Assembly (NCBI GenBank): GCA_002007465.1
Contig: LNAC01000859.1
Span: forward strand, 322,551 to 386,550
Length of the DNA: 64,000 nt
Direction of reading: 5' to 3'
DNA from: Ailurus styani
Lineage: Eukaryota > Chordata > Mammalia > Carnivora > Ailuridae
The notes below the pieces were generated by a model. It made no database searches. It saw only the letters and a list, made by a program, of their open reading frames with translations, and was not told the origin of the DNA. Shown here in pieces: positions 60,240-64,000 of the stretch; the stretch's first letter is position 1, and each line of letters begins with the position of its first letter. Position numbers and translations under genes: made by a program.

Positions 60240-61380
60240 TAATACCAAAGTTATTTAAACATAAATTATGTTTTCATCCCAAATCCTATTCCCCAAAGCT
60301 AAATATTATTAACTCTTTGATATGGACACACGCAAATAATATAGAAAATGGCTTAATCATACTGTATATACCATATCGTATCCAGCTTTTTCATTCAATG
60401 ACATGGTGTTCATATGTATACATGTATGTATGTATGTTTGTATGCATGTAGGTTGTGTATGATATATAGCGGGTATATAAATATTCCTTACCCTATTTTA
60501 ACAGCTGCTAATTATTTCATTGAAATGGATGCAATTTCCTTTATTCAATCAATACTTTGAGGCTATTTTCAAATTTTTGTCTCTAATAAACACACCATTT
60601 CATACTTGTTCAATGATTTTCCTATATTAAATTTCTATGAACATATTTATAATACAAAGTCTAGACATAGTTAAAGATTTTGATGTATTTTTTCAGATGT
60701 ATTTCCAGAAATGGCATAACAATGGGCATTCCAATTATGTGAAAGATTATCGCTTCCCTAAAACATTTACTAAAATCAAATATTAAAAAATATTTTAATC
60801 TTTATTCATCTGATAATTTAAAGCATCTAATTGCTGTTTTAATTTATAATTCTTTGGTTACTATGCTATGTATCATTTCATTTTTATTAGATATTTTATT
60901 GTGAATTACAGTGTATGCCCTCTGCCTACTTTTCTTCAGAGGTATTGCCCCCTTTGTTTACTTATTTATTTATTTTTTACTGATTTATAAAAGGCCATTT
61001 TTTTAAAGGGACAGGAACTCTGTATTCCTGATACATACTGCAAGTATCTTTCTTAATATTTCATTTTATATTTCATTCTCTCCTTAGTTTTATTTTGTCA
61101 TTTATTAACTAGTTCTTTTTACACTATGCAAATTGTTCATGTTTTCATTTCTTTGTCTTTGAGTTTCATATTTTGCTTAAAAGGTACTTTCTATTTCAAG
61201 AATATTAAAATAGTCTCCTACAAATTTTGAATAATTTTAATTTTCTAATGTTTCATATCTTTTATATATTAAACCATCTAGAGTTATGCATGTATAAGTG
61301 ATAAGACTCAGAAGTCTGAATAAACTTTCTTGTCAAATGAAGATCTAATTGTGCCAACACCACTTATTGAATATTTATTT
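60240..61380 (-). mobile_element. Old L1M fragment, minus
   Basis: Diverged reverse L1 text around 60370-60600 and 60690-60960 (CATTTACTAAAATC, TAATTGCTGTTTTAATTTAT), ending CCAACACCACTTATTGAATA. A TATG-type repeat lies at 60414-60452. Confidence 0.45.
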
Positions 61381-61599
61381 TATTAAATCAAGCAAGGAAG
61401 TGACAAAATCACGTTTTAGGTAGACAAAATGAGGAGCAGAATAGAGATGCATGAGAGAGTATAGCTGAGACTTGATGTTTTCTGGCTGTGGAAAAACAAT
61501 ATGGAGGTTGCAGTTCAGTGAAGATTTTGCCGAACAGGCATCTTTAGATGTTATATAGTTATTCAAATGCCAAACATAAGCATTCATATACAAAAAAAT

Positions 61600-62860
61600 T
61601 AATCTACACTGATAGCTCAAAATACAAAATCAACCAGAAATGGATCATAAACTGAAGACTAAAAGTTTTTATTTTATTTTACTTTATTTTAATGGAATAT
61701 GCTTATTTTTATTTTTATTATTATTAGTTTTTAAAGTAAGCTCTAGGCCCAATGAGGAGCTTAAACTCATGATCTTGAGATCAAGAGTTGCATGCTCTAC
61801 TGACTGAGCCAGCCAGGTACCTCAAGACTATAAAACTTCAGAAAATAAAATACAGCAGAAAATTCTTGTGATCTTGGGTGAGGTAAGGACACAAGAATAC
61901 AGGTTAAAAAAAATCCTGAAAGACTGATATATTGCATTTATCAAAATTAAAAACTTCTGCCCTTCAAAATACACTTTTAAGAAAATAAAAAGACAAATTA
62001 CTGCCTAGGAAGAAATATGTGCAAAACATAAATCTGACAAAGGACTTTTATTCAGAATATACAAAAACTTCCACACCTCAGTAAAAGTAGGCAAAAGATT
62101 AGAACATACGGGTCACCAAAGAACACTTATTGGTAGCAAATATGCACATACAAATATGTTCGATGTTAGTCATCAAGGAAATACAAAATAAAAATATACA
62201 CATATCACATGCCTATTAAAATTACTAAAATTTTTAAGACTGACAATATCAGGTGCTGGTGAATATGAAGAGAACCTGGACCTCATATATTTCTAGTATA
62301 AATGCAAAAAAAAAGTGGTACAGCTCTTTGGGCAACAGTTTGGCAGTTCTTATAAAGGTAAATATACATTTACCGTATCACCAAATAATTTTACTCCTAG
62401 GTATCTACTCATAAGAAATAAAATGAACATCCATACAAAAACCTGCGCCAACTATTTATAGTAGTTTTATTCATAATCACTGAAAACTCGAAAGAACCTA
62501 AATGTACACCTCCTGATGAATGGATAAATAAATTATACCTACATGTGACGACATAGATGAATCTTAAAATAATTATGTCAGTGAAAGTAACCAGATTCAA
62601 GTGGCTACATTCTGAATGATTCCATTTATATAACATTCCAGAAAAAGTCACAACTAAAGGGAAAAAAATCAGTGGTTCCCACTGATCTAGGGAAAGGGAA
62701 CTGATATCAAAGGGACACAAGAAAACATTTTGAAATCAAATGAAATATTCTCTTATCTGATTGTTGGTGGTCATATGACTGTTTACATTTGTCAAATTTC
62801 ATCAAGAATGAATTTTTCTGCATTTAAATTATACCTCAGAAAACCGGATTTAAAAAATCA
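61600..62860 (+). mobile_element. Old L1M fragment, plus
   Basis: ATTAAAAACTTCTGCCCTTC, ATCTGACAAAGGACTTTTAT, GAATGGATAAATAAATTATA and AGTGGTTCCCACTGATCTAG-type text follows the L1 ORF2 end and 3' UTR. It is interrupted by the old SINE at 61700-61824. Confidence 0.65.
61700..61824 (-). mobile_element. Older tRNA-type carnivore SINE, minus
   Basis: TTTATTATTATTAGTTTTTAAAGTAAGCTC, ending in TGACTGAGCCAGCCAGGTACC. Same type as 9052-9169. Inserted in L1M. Confidence 0.78.
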
Positions 62861-63048
62861 GATAAGGAAGACATTTTATAAAAAGAAAACAAAAAAGGAT
62901 GATGAGGGGAAGTAAAGTTTAAACTGCAGATGAAGGATGAGTAGAAATGAGCCAACTGGTTGGGGCAAAATGCTTGGAGCAAAGGGAATTATTTGGGCAA
63001 AACTGTCAAGGAGGGACAGAAAATTTGGATATTAAAGACGGTAACCTG

Positions 63049-63243
63049 GGGCACTTGGGTGACTCAGTGGGTTAAGCCTCTGCCCTTGGCTCAGGTCATG
63101 ATCTCAGGGTCCTGGGATCGAGCCCCGCATAGGGCTCTCCCCTCAGCGGGGAGCCTGCTTCCTCCTCTCTCTCTGCCTATTTGCCTACTTGTGATCTTTC
63201 TCTCTGTGTAAAATAAATAAATAAAAAATCTTAAAAAAAAAAA
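63049..63243 (+). mobile_element. Can-SINE, plus
   Basis: Head GGGCACTTGGGTGACTCAGT, body CCTGCTTCCTCCTCTCTCTC, AAATAAATAAATAAAAAATC tail. Target duplication of 15 bp with one mismatch (AAAGACGGTAACCTG) at 63034-63048 and 63244-63258. Confidence 0.94.
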
Positions 63244-63814
63244 AAAGACAGTAACCTGAGGTCAGTGTGGTAGAGGAGGAAAGCAGGACTGTGTAATGTG
63301 GGAAGAGGAAGAGACAGCACCAGATCATACAGGGTCTTATACCAACTACTTGAGAGGTTAGAGTTTATGGTATCTGCAGTAGAAATCATCAAAAGATTTT
63401 AAATAGAGGAATAATGTGATCTGATATAAATTGGCGAGAAGGATGATGAGGGCAAAAGTAGGCGTGGGAGACAGATTAGGAGAATGTTGCAAAGAGAGAT
63501 GATGGGAATTTGATGGGAGAGATGATGGTACGGCTGATGTAGACAGAGAAATGGGGCCATATCTGGAATATATTTGGATCCTCAATTCCATCAGCTATGA
63601 AAATGGAATTAATGATAACATCTATGTCATGGAGTTGTTGTGACAACAGAATGTATACGATTAGTTTGCAACTTTGTTCAACATATTATAAATGTTCAGT
63701 GCATGTCGACTGATATTTTAAATGATGAAAATAAAATAAATACTGCTTCCCTGTTTCTGCTTTCGTCTCCATCCATGTTGCCTGAGAGGCTCTCAGTGTC
63801 TACACCTCTCCTCT

Positions 63815-64000
63815 TTACCTTTACTGAGATACAACTGACAATTATATAACACTGTGTAAGTTTAAGGTATACAATGTGTTGATTTGTTAATGCCTATTTA
63901 TTGCAAGATGGTTACCACTGTGGTGTTAGCCAAGACTTCCATCAGTACCTCCATGTCTTTACAATATGTCTATGGGGAACCAGCCGTGTTCTTCTTTGGT
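63815..64000 (-). mobile_element. Old L1M 3' UTR fragment, minus, running off the edge
   Basis: TTACTGAGATACAACTGACA, TGTGTAAGTTTAAGGTATAC and AAGATGGTTACCACTGTGG match the reverse of an L1M 3' region. Confidence 0.6.

Overview
This is mammalian nuclear DNA from a carnivore. At least 17 tRNA-derived Can-SINEs of the carnivore type (SINEC heads related to GGCGCCTGGGTGGCTCAG, CT-rich middles, AATAAA-rich tails) are scattered through it, many with clear target-site duplications. Their sequence, together with a carnivore-type LINE-1 3' end present four times, suggests a caniform of the arctoid group. A mustelid is my best guess, but that is inference.

The only protein-coding sequence I can support is the first coding exon of NOL4 (nucleolar protein 4), on the minus strand at 22720-22983. 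It encodes 88 residues from a strong-context ATG to a canonical GTGAGT splice donor. The gene is transcribed leftward. Positions 1-22719 are therefore the 5' part of its first intron, running off the left edge. Positions from about 23 kb rightward are the leader, a CpG-island promoter region (about 22.0-25.1 kb, broken by a 376-base run of N) and then upstream intergenic DNA to the right edge. All other open reading frames are chance frames in GC-rich DNA or translations of SINE, LINE and LTR remnants.

Layout. 1-4.2 kb: old L1M in minus orientation with a younger plus-strand L1 nested in it, itself hit by two SINEs. 4.2-9 kb: mostly unique AT-rich intron, a deleted SINE and an LTR. 9-15.3 kb: SINEs, an L1 3' end and a 3.3-kb L1 ORF2 remnant. 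15.3-27.26 kb: about 12 kb almost free of recognisable young repeats, centred on the NOL4 promoter. 27.3-32.5 kb: SINEs, old L2-like sequence and unique DNA. 32.55-37.95 kb: a long old L1M carrying two small later L1 insertions and a SINE. 38-47.4 kb: MaLR-type LTRs, MER5A, L1ME tails and SINEs. 47.4-58.5 kb: a Tigger-like element, two L1 3' ends, an LTR, SINEs and long unique stretches. 58.5-64 kb: SINEs and old L1M fragments.

I found no new multi-gene system. The points most worth a second look are the insertion structures (a 44-bp micro-L1, a twin-primed L1, an L1 with a possible 3' transduction), a four-codon upstream ORF in the NOL4 leader, the repeat-poor block around the promoter, and several single-N joints flanked by near-identical copies, which look like unmerged haplotypes in the assembly.
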